NCBI RefSeq assembly: GCF_018918285.1
Contig: NZ_JAHLQF010000004.1
Coordinates: 496,001-560,000 of the forward strand
DNA length: 64,000 nucleotides
Direction: 5' to 3'
Source: Clostridium mobile
Lineage (GTDB): Bacteria; Bacillota; Clostridia; Clostridiales; Clostridiaceae
Positions 39,193-47,211 of the stretch are shown piece after piece. Both the position numbers and the translations under genes were made by a program. How positions within the stretch are numbered: position 1 is the first letter of the stretch; every line of letters starts with the position of its first letter. Under the pieces are notes generated by a model that was given only the letters and a program-made list of their open reading frames with translations, did no database searches and was not told the origin of the DNA.

Positions 39193-40111
39193 ACTCTCTC
39201 ATCATCCCTTTAAACATTTGTACAAATCTTTCTCTATCAACTCCTAGAGCAACTTCCACATTGGGCTTGTTTTTAGTGACATCATATATATCTACTACTG
39301 TCTTACCGTAAGTCAACTCTCCTTTAGTCTCTATAGACACATAGTATTCTTTCTTGCTAATTATTGAAGGATCAATAACAGCAGCCACTGCTAAAGCATC
39401 ATGAACAATTGCTCCTTCAGCTCCATAAAGTTTACATACGCTTAAACAGGATTGGAATAATTCTTTTACTACTGATGATACTCTGTTACCACTACTAGTT
39501 ATTTCATTTATTTCTTCTTCTAGAACAACAGCTTTATGAGTTGCATCTAAGCCAACCATTGTAAGAGGTATACCTGATTTAAATACTATGTCTGCCGCTT
39601 CAGCATCCACATATATATTAAATTCTGCCGCTGGGGTAGTATTACCTATATAGCAAGCTCCACCCATAAGGGTTATTCTCTCTATTTTATCTTTTAAGTC
39701 AGGATATTTCATTAAAGCAATAGCTATATTAGTAAGAGGTCCTAAAGTAATAATGTTTAATTTACCTTCAAACTTAATAGCTTCTTCATATATGGTGTCC
39801 CATGCATTTTTTTCATACAACTCAATATTTCCTTTAGGTAATTTTACTGAAGCAATACCTGAAGCGCCATGTACCCATTCTGCTGTTTCTAGCTCTCTAA
39901 GTAATGGACCTGAAGCGCCTTTTGAAATTTTAGCACTCTTTCCAAAATAACTTACTAAGTCTATGGAATTTTTAGTAGTTTTCTCTAAAGGTATATTGCC
40001 ACCTACTGTGGTAACAGCTCTTATATCTAATTTATCTGATGAGAATGCTAAAAATAGAGCTATAGCATCATCTACACCTGGATCAGTATCTATGATAACT
40101 GGTATCTTCAT
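39185..40111 (-). CDS. nucleoside hydrolase 1
   Basis: 308 residues, inosine-uridine preferring nucleoside hydrolase family. Calcium site DTDPGVDDAIAL at the N-terminus, and NIYVDAEAADIVF and HDALAVAAVIDP in the C-terminal half. Cleaves N-ribosidic bonds to give base and ribose. Paralogous with the gene directly upstream (same length), separated by 12 nt. Confidence 0.94.
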   Translation of the reverse strand: MKIPVIIDTDPGVDDAIALFLAFSSDKLDIRAVTTVGGNIPLEKTTKNSIDLVSYFGKSAKISKGASGPLLRELETAEWVHGASGIASVKLPKGNIELYEKNAWDTIYEEAIKFEGKLNIITLGPLTNIAIALMKYPDLKDKIERITLMGGACYIGNTTPAAEFNIYVDAEAADIVFKSGIPLTMVGLDATHKAVVLEEEINEITSSGNRVSSVVKELFQSCLSVCKLYGAEGAIVHDALAVAAVIDPSIISKKEYYVSIETKGELTYGKTVVDIYDVTKNKPNVEVALGVDRERFVQMFKGMMREYA

Positions 40112-40123
40112 ATTACTCCCTCC

Positions 40124-41050
40124 TTAGTTATACTGTTGCATAGCTTCCACTAGCATATCTACAAATCTCTCTCTATCTATATCAAAAACTACATCCACAT
40201 TTTTTTCTTTCTTCAAAACATCATAATAATCTACTACCGTAGCCCCTAAAGTATGTTCACCTTTTGTTTCGATTGCTACATGTAATTTCTTTGTAGTCAT
40301 AATAGATGGGTCAATTACCCATGCTACAGCACATGGGTCATGTAAAGGACTTCCCTCAAATCCCATTTGCCCATGAAATTTTGAAAAGAAATCTAAAAGT
40401 TCTGCTACCATAACGGCAACTTTTCCACCTAAATCCCTTATTCTATCAACGTCTTCCTGATATATTAAAGCTTTGTGAGTTACATCTAAACCACACATGG
40501 TTATAGGTATTCCTGATTTAAATACTATATCTGCTGCTTCAGGATCTACTAGTATGTTAAACTCTGCTGCTGGAGTCCAATTCCCTCCAAAGCAAGCTCC
40601 TCCCATTAATGAGATTCTTTCAATTTTTCCCTTTAATTCTGGATAACATAAAAGGAATTTAGCAATATTAGTTAAGGCTCCTGTTGGTATTAATGTAACT
40701 TTCTCTTCGCTCTCTTTAACAGTTTTTGCTATAAGTTCTACTGCTGATATATCACAAGCTTTTAGCGTTGGTTCTGGAAGTTCAGGGCCATCAAGTCCAC
40801 TATCTCCGTGCACTTCAGGAGCAATTATGAGATCTCTCATAAGTGGTTTATCATCTCCCTTAGCTACTGGCACCTCTATATCTGCAAAACTTAATACTTT
40901 CAATGCATTATTTAGAGTTTTTTCTTGGGTTTGATTTCCCGCTACTATAGTTACAGCCTTCACATCTATTTTTTTATTTGCAAAAGCTAATAAAAGAGCT
41001 ATTGCATCATCATGACCTGGATCACAATCTATAATTACTGGTATACGCAT
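40124..41050 (-). CDS. nucleoside hydrolase 2
   Basis: 308 residues; a second nucleoside hydrolase with DCDPGHDDAIALLLAF (Cys and His replace Thr and Val of the first copy), NILVDPEAADIVF and HDPCAVAWVIDPS. The differences near the active site suggest the two have different base preferences. Start behind AGGAGG. Confidence 0.94.
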   Translation of the reverse strand: MRIPVIIDCDPGHDDAIALLLAFANKKIDVKAVTIVAGNQTQEKTLNNALKVLSFADIEVPVAKGDDKPLMRDLIIAPEVHGDSGLDGPELPEPTLKACDISAVELIAKTVKESEEKVTLIPTGALTNIAKFLLCYPELKGKIERISLMGGACFGGNWTPAAEFNILVDPEAADIVFKSGIPITMCGLDVTHKALIYQEDVDRIRDLGGKVAVMVAELLDFFSKFHGQMGFEGSPLHDPCAVAWVIDPSIMTTKKLHVAIETKGEHTLGATVVDYYDVLKKEKNVDVVFDIDRERFVDMLVEAMQQYN

Positions 41051-41052
41051 AA

Positions 41053-41979
41053 CTATTTCCTCCTAATTTTTTTAGTTTTATTAGACTGTTGTGCCGAATA
41101 TATAACTAGACCTAATATAGTGGTCAAATAAGGTACCATCTGAACGAATTCTGCTGGAACCCTCAAAGATTGCATTACATTAGATAAAGCATCTGCAAAA
41201 CCAAATATTAAAGAAGCTAAAAAGGTCCCTATAGGTGTTCCTCTACCCATTGCCTCAGCGGCTAAAGCTATAAAACCTCTCCCTGCAGTCATATCTCTTG
41301 AAAACCAAGAAACATAACCCATGGACATATATGCTCCCCCTAATGATGCAAAAACTCCACTTAACACCAAAGCTAAATATTGTATCTTTTTAACGCTGAT
41401 ACCAACGGAATCTGCTGCATTGGCATTCTCTCCTACTGCTCTTATCTTCAACCCTAATGGAGTTTTATATAATAAAACATATACTATTATCACTGATAAT
41501 AAAGATATATAAGTCAATATGTTATGCCCTGATAATACTTGTCCTAATACAGGTATTTTATTTAATAATGGTATAGATACCTCTGGAGCAACCATACTCT
41601 TTAGAGAAATTGAAATCCCTTTATCTTTAGCTACTAAGTATAAAAGAAAAACCGTTCCCCCACTAGCAAGCAAATTTAATGCTATACCTGTTAAAATAAT
41701 ATCCGATTTAAGATTGAGTGAAAAGTATGCAAGAAGTAATGACAACAATACTCCCACTATTACCGCACAAATAATACCTACTAAAGCACTTTGAGTAAAG
41801 GCACTGGTAATTACACCTCCTAAAGCGGCTGAAAGCATTATACCCTCTAAACCTATGTTTATAACTCCTGCCTTATTTGATATTAAAGCTGCTAACGAAG
41901 CAAAAAGTATTGGAGTTGTAACTCTTAATATTGCATATCCAAAGCTTGTTGAAAATATTATTGAAAAAAGATTTTCCAT
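41053..41979 (-). CDS. nupQ: nucleoside ABC transporter permease (NupQ-like)
   Basis: 308 residues, about nine membrane segments, branched-chain-type permease family found in BMP-lipoprotein nucleoside transporters (Bacillus YufQ/NupQ). ISNKAGVINIGLEGIML and GRGFIALAAEAMGRGTP are the family marks. Start ATG directly follows the nupP stop. Confidence 0.9.
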   Translation of the reverse strand: MENLFSIIFSTSFGYAILRVTTPILFASLAALISNKAGVINIGLEGIMLSAALGGVITSAFTQSALVGIICAVIVGVLLSLLLAYFSLNLKSDIILTGIALNLLASGGTVFLLYLVAKDKGISISLKSMVAPEVSIPLLNKIPVLGQVLSGHNILTYISLLSVIIVYVLLYKTPLGLKIRAVGENANAADSVGISVKKIQYLALVLSGVFASLGGAYMSMGYVSWFSRDMTAGRGFIALAAEAMGRGTPIGTFLASLIFGFADALSNVMQSLRVPAEFVQMVPYLTTILGLVIYSAQQSNKTKKIRRK

Positions 41980-43056
41980 TTACTTTCCCTCCTTAACAGC
42001 TAGTTTTTCTTGTGAATCCTTAACAATCCTTTGATGTTTCCATTTTGCTAAGAATCTATTTGCTGCTATAAGCATAATTATGATCGCTTGAATAACTGCT
42101 ATTACTTCACTTGGCACATCGGTCATTCTAGCCATTATATCTGCTCCCACTCTTAAGTATGCTAAAAACAATGCACCTATTGGTATGAATAAAGGGTTAT
42201 TTCTAGCTAAAATAGCAACTATTATTCCGTCAAAACCATATCCTGGCAAGCTTTGCCATTGAAATCTCTGATACATTCCAAGTATTTCTGTGGCTCCACC
42301 TAAACCTGCAATAAATCCTCCTAGTACCTGTGAATATAAAATCACCCTCTTAGTATTAATGCCAGAATACTCAGCAAAGTTTTTATTTAACCCAGTCATT
42401 CTTAATGCATATCCCCATTTTGATCTATACATAAATAAATAAGTTAAAATTATAAATAAAATTGCTATAAATATACCTAAATGAATTCTTGTTCCTGGAA
42501 CTATCTTTTTTAAAACCGCTGTAGGATTAAAAACATATGAAGACATCATTCCTGCGTCAGGGTCTCTTAATACATTGTTAATTACATATATACCCGCGTA
42601 TAGACAAACATAATTAAGCATTAAAGATGAAACCAACTCATCTGCATTCCATTTTGTTTTTAATACTCCTGGTATTAAACCTGTTAAAGCTCCTATCAAC
42701 CCTCCAAATAGTATAGCTACAATTGGATGGATGCCAATAGGTAGCATCACCTTAACTGCTATAAATGAAGCTGCCACTCCTCCTATGAAAAAAGCACCTT
42801 CAGTTATCATATTAAATTGTTTGGCTTGAAACATTACACAAACAGACAACCCTGAAAAAATAAATGGTATAGACATTTCAATCATATTACCAAAACGCCT
42901 AAGAGACGAGAAAGGTCCTGTTAAGAATGTAGTTAATGCCTCTAGTGGTTGTTTGCTTATTCCTAAAATAATTAAAAATGCTAAGGACATCGCTAATAAA
43001 ATAGCTACAAAGGTTCTTATTATTTCAAATTGTGTTTCTATCTTTTTACTACTCAT
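41980..43056 (-). CDS. nupP: nucleoside ABC transporter permease (NupP-like)
   Basis: 358 residues, about ten membrane segments, partner of NupQ. N-terminal charged stretch then IIRTFVAILLAMSLAFLII; the cytoplasmic coupling loop GLNKNFAEYSGINTKRVILY is typical. Overlaps the nupO stop by 8 nt. Confidence 0.9.
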   Translation of the reverse strand: MSSKKIETQFEIIRTFVAILLAMSLAFLIILGISKQPLEALTTFLTGPFSSLRRFGNMIEMSIPFIFSGLSVCVMFQAKQFNMITEGAFFIGGVAASFIAVKVMLPIGIHPIVAILFGGLIGALTGLIPGVLKTKWNADELVSSLMLNYVCLYAGIYVINNVLRDPDAGMMSSYVFNPTAVLKKIVPGTRIHLGIFIAILFIILTYLFMYRSKWGYALRMTGLNKNFAEYSGINTKRVILYSQVLGGFIAGLGGATEILGMYQRFQWQSLPGYGFDGIIVAILARNNPLFIPIGALFLAYLRVGADIMARMTDVPSEVIAVIQAIIIMLIAANRFLAKWKHQRIVKDSQEKLAVKEGK

Positions 43057-44602
43057 TCATAGCCCTCCTTATCTCTTCAGGAGATTGTTTATTTATTCCT
43101 AGCATATATGTTCCTAATTCCTCCTCTGTAACTTTAGAGCTATCTTTAAAATATGCTACAATTTCTCCACCATACATTACCATTAGACTGTCACTAAGTT
43201 CCATGACTTCATTTAAATCCGCAGATACTAACAATATACCTGTCTTTTCATCTCTTAGTTCAACTAATTTTTTATGTATAAATTCCGTAGCACCTACATC
43301 TATTCCTCTCGTTGGCTGGTTAGCGATAATAAGCTTTGGAGAAGATGAAAATTCTCTTGCTACTACAACCTTTTGTATATTTCCTCCTGATAGCATCTTA
43401 ATAGGCTGATTTGCTCCGTCACACTTTACTTTATAGTCACTTATAAGTTCTTTAACCATTTCATGAATTTTCCCAATATTTAGTAAATAACCTTTGTTTA
43501 ATTCCTTACTTCCAACCCTATCTGAGATAATATTCTCTTCAATGCTTGCTTCACCAGCAACACCATAAGTCATTCTATCTTCAGATATATGAGATGTTCC
43601 TAGTTCCCTTATTTGTCTTATATTTAAATTTTTAATATTATTGTCATCTATCAATATTTCGCCATTATCATATTTTTTTAATCCGGTGATTAATTCAATT
43701 AATTCTCTTTGACCATTGCCTTCTACTCCGGCTATTCCCAATATTTCTCCTTTTCTAAGAGAAAAATTTATATCTTTAAGTATATCTTTTCCTGTATCAT
43801 CTACAAGATTAATTCCATTTACCTTTAAAACTGTTTCTGTAGGCTTGCTTGATCCCTTTTCTATCTTTAAAATTACGTCACGACCTACCATTAACTTAGA
43901 AATGTCTTCTTGTGACACTTTTTTTACGTCGTAAACTCCTACACTTCTTCCCCCTCTTAGGATTGTTATTCTATCACATATTTCTTTTATTTCTTTTAAT
44001 TTGTGAGAAATAAAAATTATAGTATGTCCTTTATCTTTTAATGTTACTAGTTCTGCAAATAGTTCTTTCGTCTCTTGTGGGGTTAATACAGCTGTAGGCT
44101 CATCTAGTATTAATATCTCTGCTCCTCTAAGCAGCGCTTTAAGTATTTCTACTTTTTGCTTTATTCCAACGGGTAAATCTGCAACTTTAGCTCTTGGATC
44201 AACTAAAAGATTGTATTTCTTTGATATTTCTTCAGTGATATTTATTGCCTTTTCAAAGTCAATAAATCCATTTTTTCTTGGCTCTATACCTAAAACCATA
44301 TTTTCTGCTACTGTAAGTGAAGGAACAAGCATAAAATGTTGATGAACCATACCTATTCCATTTTTTATTGCTGTATTAGGTGAATCAATTTTTATTTTTT
44401 CGCCTTTTAGATAAATATCTCCCTCTTCGGGATTTTCAAGGCCAAATAATATTTTCATTAAAGTACTCTTACCTGCTCCGTTTTCACCCATAAGTGCATG
44501 TATTTCTCCAGTATTAACAGAAAAATTTACATTTTTACTGGCTACCATACCATTGGGATACACCTTGGTTATGTTCTCCATTTTTAATATTTCTCCTGAC
44601 AA
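43049..44602 (-). CDS. nupO: nucleoside ABC transporter ATPase (NupO-like, two cassettes)
   Basis: About 517 residues, two fused ABC domains. First has Walker A GENGAGKST and DEPTAVLTPQE; the second has the degenerate P-loop GVEGNGQRE usual in this family and signature LSGGNIQKVVVARE. Start TTG 44602 lies 6 nt after GAGGTG; the ATG at 44623 has no ribosome site, and ATG 44581 is also possible. Powers import through NupP and NupQ. Confidence 0.92.
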   Translation of the reverse strand: MSGEILKMENITKVYPNGMVASKNVNFSVNTGEIHALMGENGAGKSTLMKILFGLENPEEGDIYLKGEKIKIDSPNTAIKNGIGMVHQHFMLVPSLTVAENMVLGIEPRKNGFIDFEKAINITEEISKKYNLLVDPRAKVADLPVGIKQKVEILKALLRGAEILILDEPTAVLTPQETKELFAELVTLKDKGHTIIFISHKLKEIKEICDRITILRGGRSVGVYDVKKVSQEDISKLMVGRDVILKIEKGSSKPTETVLKVNGINLVDDTGKDILKDINFSLRKGEILGIAGVEGNGQRELIELITGLKKYDNGEILIDDNNIKNLNIRQIRELGTSHISEDRMTYGVAGEASIEENIISDRVGSKELNKGYLLNIGKIHEMVKELISDYKVKCDGANQPIKMLSGGNIQKVVVAREFSSSPKLIIANQPTRGIDVGATEFIHKKLVELRDEKTGILLVSADLNEVMELSDSLMVMYGGEIVAYFKDSSKVTEEELGTYMLGINKQSPEEIRRAMNE

Positions 44603-44640
44603 ATCCTTCACCTCTACTCTCATGATTTTTATTATTAAAC

Positions 44641-44670
44641 TATATGCACTGGAGTTATCCAGTGCATATA
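44641..44670 (-). terminator. intra-operon hairpin between lipoprotein and transporter genes
   Basis: 13-bp perfect stem (44641-44653 / 44658-44670) with a GTTA loop and few T after it. Such hairpins between a binding-protein gene and its permease genes usually reduce read-through or protect the upstream mRNA. Confidence 0.6.
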
Positions 44671-44683
44671 TAGTTTGTTTATG

Positions 44684-45805
44684 TTAAGGTTTTACTGAAT
44701 TTCTTATTTCGTTAAGATCTTTTGTATCCATTCCAATAGCTGAATCAACCTTTATTTCTCCATCTACTATTTTCTTTGAAAGATCTTCTATGAACTTTCT
44801 CATATCTTCTGGAACATTTTTATTATAATATTCATTTGTTGCTAATCCAATAGCATTTTCCTTTATTCCTAGAGCTTCTGCTGTACCCCATGGTAATTTT
44901 CCTTGTGTATGAAGTTCTATAGCTCTTACTAATGAATTGTCAACTCTTTTTAAAACTGAGCTCATTATTAAGTTTGCTTTTTCTGCATCATCTTTAAATA
45001 ACATAGCTTGGTCTGAGTCAACACCTATAGCATATTTCTTTTCTATTTTAGCTGCATCTAATGCACCTAAGCCAGCTTGAGAAGCAACTGGGAATATCAC
45101 ATCAACCTTCTGGTTAAATTGAGCTAACGCCATTTCCTTAGCTTTCGCACTATTAAAGAAGTCTGCAACATAAGAAATAGCAACCTTAATTTCTGGATCT
45201 ACATGTTGAGCACCTCTAATGTATCCAACAAGGAAGTCATTTATAACTGGTATATCAGCTCCACCAACGAATCCTATTAACTTATCTTTGTTAGCTAATT
45301 CCATATCAGAGGAAGTGATTTTAGCAGCTAAAGCTCCTGCTAGAAATGATCCTTCATTTTGGTTATAGTTTATTGAGTATACGTTTTTGAATTCTCCTTT
45401 TGAATAATCTACTGAAGAGTCAAATAATATGTACTTTTTCTCTGGGTACTGTGGTGCTATCTTCTGTAAATATTCTTGCATCTGCCATGTACCAACGATT
45501 ATTATATCCCAGTCTTCCTCAGATACATCCGCTAGTGTAGGCTCCCATTTTGTCTGATCTGGGCCAATTTCTACTACTTTTGTTTCTGCATTGAATTTTT
45601 CTTTTATTTGTTTTATTCCCTCATTTGCTGAATCGAAGAAAGACTTGTCCCCTAAATTACCATTAAGCAATAATGCTATTTTTAATGGCTTATCCTCTGA
45701 GCCACTTTTGGAAGCTTGTCCATCTGTACTTTTGCTTCCACATCCAGTTAATACTAATGCAGTAAACATTAAGATACTTAACATTAAAGATATTACTTTT
45801 TTCAT
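44684..45805 (-). CDS. BMP family nucleoside-binding lipoprotein
   Basis: 373 residues. Signal peptide with lipobox LVLTGC, then a BMP/Med fold: IALLLNGNLGDKSFFDSANE, DWDIIIVGTWQMQEY, INYNQNEGSFLAGALAAKI and GFVGGADIPVINDFLVGYI. The family binds nucleosides outside the membrane and hands them to the NupOPQ transporter encoded next. First gene of the operon, with its own promoter and paired operators. Confidence 0.93.
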   Translation of the reverse strand: MKKVISLMLSILMFTALVLTGCGSKSTDGQASKSGSEDKPLKIALLLNGNLGDKSFFDSANEGIKQIKEKFNAETKVVEIGPDQTKWEPTLADVSEEDWDIIIVGTWQMQEYLQKIAPQYPEKKYILFDSSVDYSKGEFKNVYSINYNQNEGSFLAGALAAKITSSDMELANKDKLIGFVGGADIPVINDFLVGYIRGAQHVDPEIKVAISYVADFFNSAKAKEMALAQFNQKVDVIFPVASQAGLGALDAAKIEKKYAIGVDSDQAMLFKDDAEKANLIMSSVLKRVDNSLVRAIELHTQGKLPWGTAEALGIKENAIGLATNEYYNKNVPEDMRKFIEDLSKKIVDGEIKVDSAIGMDTKDLNEIRNSVKP

Positions 45806-45824
45806 TTTTACCCCTCCATTTGAT

Positions 45825-45846
45825 AAAACGTTTTACTAAAACGTTT
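45825..45846 (-). promoter_or_regulatory. paired LacI/CcpA-type operators upstream of nucleoside operon
   Basis: Two palindromes, AAAACGTTTT (45825-45834) and AAACGTTT (45839-45846), centres 13 bp apart, at about +12 to +33 of the predicted start. CG-centred palindromes of this kind bind LacI-family proteins; candidates are the regulator at 35428 and the ccpA-like gene at 51457. Confidence 0.7.
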
Positions 45847-45864
45847 ACTTAATGCTTTATCAAT

Positions 45865-45893
45865 ATTATAAATGTTTTTATCTTATATTTCAA
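45865..45893 (-). promoter_or_regulatory. promoter of the nucleoside uptake and salvage operon
   Basis: TTGAAA (45893-45888), 17 nt, TATAAT (45870-45865). Confidence 0.7.
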
Positions 45894-45981
45894 TATCAAC
45901 TTTTGTTATTGTACAAATTTTTCCACATAAAATGAATCTTTCCCTATTATATCTTTTAAATCGACCTTATTAATAGTTTAA

Positions 45982-46006
45982 GGGATTTTAGAGTTTCTAA
46001 AATCCC
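45982..46006 (-). terminator. possible manC terminator
   Basis: 9-bp stem GGGATTTTA/TAAAATCCC about 40 nt after the manC stop; no strong T run on the minus strand. Confidence 0.45.
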
Positions 46007-46045
46007 CATTTTATTATAAATTCTCTCTTTTATTTCTTGGTTAAT

Positions 46046-47113
46046 TTATACGTATTTATCCAATCCTTCAGCTTCTTTTAGTTCTGTTACTAAGTGCTTT
46101 ATCTCCTGGTCTTTATTTTTATCCATAACTAAAAATATATCTCCTGCATCCACTATAATTAAGTCCTTTACTCCAAATCCTATTACCAATTTTTCGCCAC
46201 CAAATACTATGCAATTGTCACTTTGTTCCATAAATGCATTTCCTGTTACATTATTTCCCCGGAAATTTTTTAAAAATCTAGAAAGCGACATAAAGTTCCC
46301 TATATCATCCCATGCAAATTCACATTTTATCACATAAGCTTTTCTAGTTTTTTGCATTATACCAAAGTCTACAGAAATACCTTCTATCAGGTCATACTCT
46401 TCTCTTATCACTTCTTCTTCTTTTTCTGTTTCTAAATTAGCATATATATTCATCATGCTTTTATACATTTTAGGCAAATATCTTTCCATTTCCCTAAGGT
46501 ATACATCTGCTCTCCAAACAAACATTCCACTATTCCATAAATACGTACCCTTTGCAATTAAATCTTTTGCTACTTCCAGGTTAGGTTTTTCTACAAATCT
46601 TTCTACCCTATAGGAAGCTATCTCTCCGGCAATTCTCTCTCCAATTTGTATATATCCATATCCTGTTTCTGGTCTCGTTGGAGGAACTCCAATCGTAATA
46701 AGGCCTCGTCTTCTTTCCACTGTTTCCACCGCTTGAGAAATAGTGTCCATAAATATCTTTTCATTTTCTATATAATGATCAGAAGGAAGCACTACCATTA
46801 CAGCGTCCTTGTCTTTTTTCAACAATTTTATAGCTGATAAACCTATACATGTTGCAGTTTCTTTATTTGAAGGTTCAACAAAAATATTTTCTTTTTTAAT
46901 CTCTGGCAACTCTTCAGCTACTTTATCAAGATACTTTTCATTAGTAACTACAAAAATATTCTCCTTGCTGACTAAAGGTTTTATTCTATCCACTGTATTT
47001 CTTAAGAAACTTTTATTATTAATTATTTCAAGAAACTGCTTTGGATTTTTATCTCTAGACAACGGATATAGCCTAGTCCCTTTACCACCGGCAAGAATTA
47101 AAGCATATAACAA
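46046..47113 (-). CDS. manC: mannose-1-phosphate guanylyltransferase
   Basis: About 355 residues. Nucleotidyltransferase signature LILAGGKGTRLYPLSRDKNPKQFL, then VVLPSDHYI, ETGYGYIQIGE, VERFVEKP and LWNSGMFVWR, as in ManC/GMP families. Makes GDP-mannose for polysaccharide or S-layer glycan. The C-terminal isomerase domain of bifunctional enzymes is absent. Start TTG 47113 with GGAG 8 nt upstream; both the ribosome site and part of the start region lie in the 3 prime arm of a 25-bp hairpin. Confidence 0.92.
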   Translation of the reverse strand: MLYALILAGGKGTRLYPLSRDKNPKQFLEIINNKSFLRNTVDRIKPLVSKENIFVVTNEKYLDKVAEELPEIKKENIFVEPSNKETATCIGLSAIKLLKKDKDAVMVVLPSDHYIENEKIFMDTISQAVETVERRRGLITIGVPPTRPETGYGYIQIGERIAGEIASYRVERFVEKPNLEVAKDLIAKGTYLWNSGMFVWRADVYLREMERYLPKMYKSMMNIYANLETEKEEEVIREEYDLIEGISVDFGIMQKTRKAYVIKCEFAWDDIGNFMSLSRFLKNFRGNNVTGNAFMEQSDNCIVFGGEKLVIGFGVKDLIIVDAGDIFLVMDKNKDQEIKHLVTELKEAEGLDKYV

Positions 47114-47114
47114 A

Positions 47115-47175
47115 AACACCACTCCGTTTTATTGTTCATAAATATATATTATGAACAATAAAACGGAGTGGTGAT
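47115..47175 (-). promoter_or_regulatory. 25-bp hairpin over the manC ribosome binding site
   Basis: Inverted repeat 47117-47139 / 47151-47173 with two more A-T pairs inside and a 7-nt loop. On the minus strand the 3 prime arm holds the GGAGTGG ribosome site and is followed by TTTTTG, so it is either the terminator of the helicase gene or a hairpin that blocks manC translation on read-through RNA. Confidence 0.65.
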
Positions 47176-47211
47176 TAAAATAGCAATTTCCTTATAAATC
47201 TAAATATTTTA

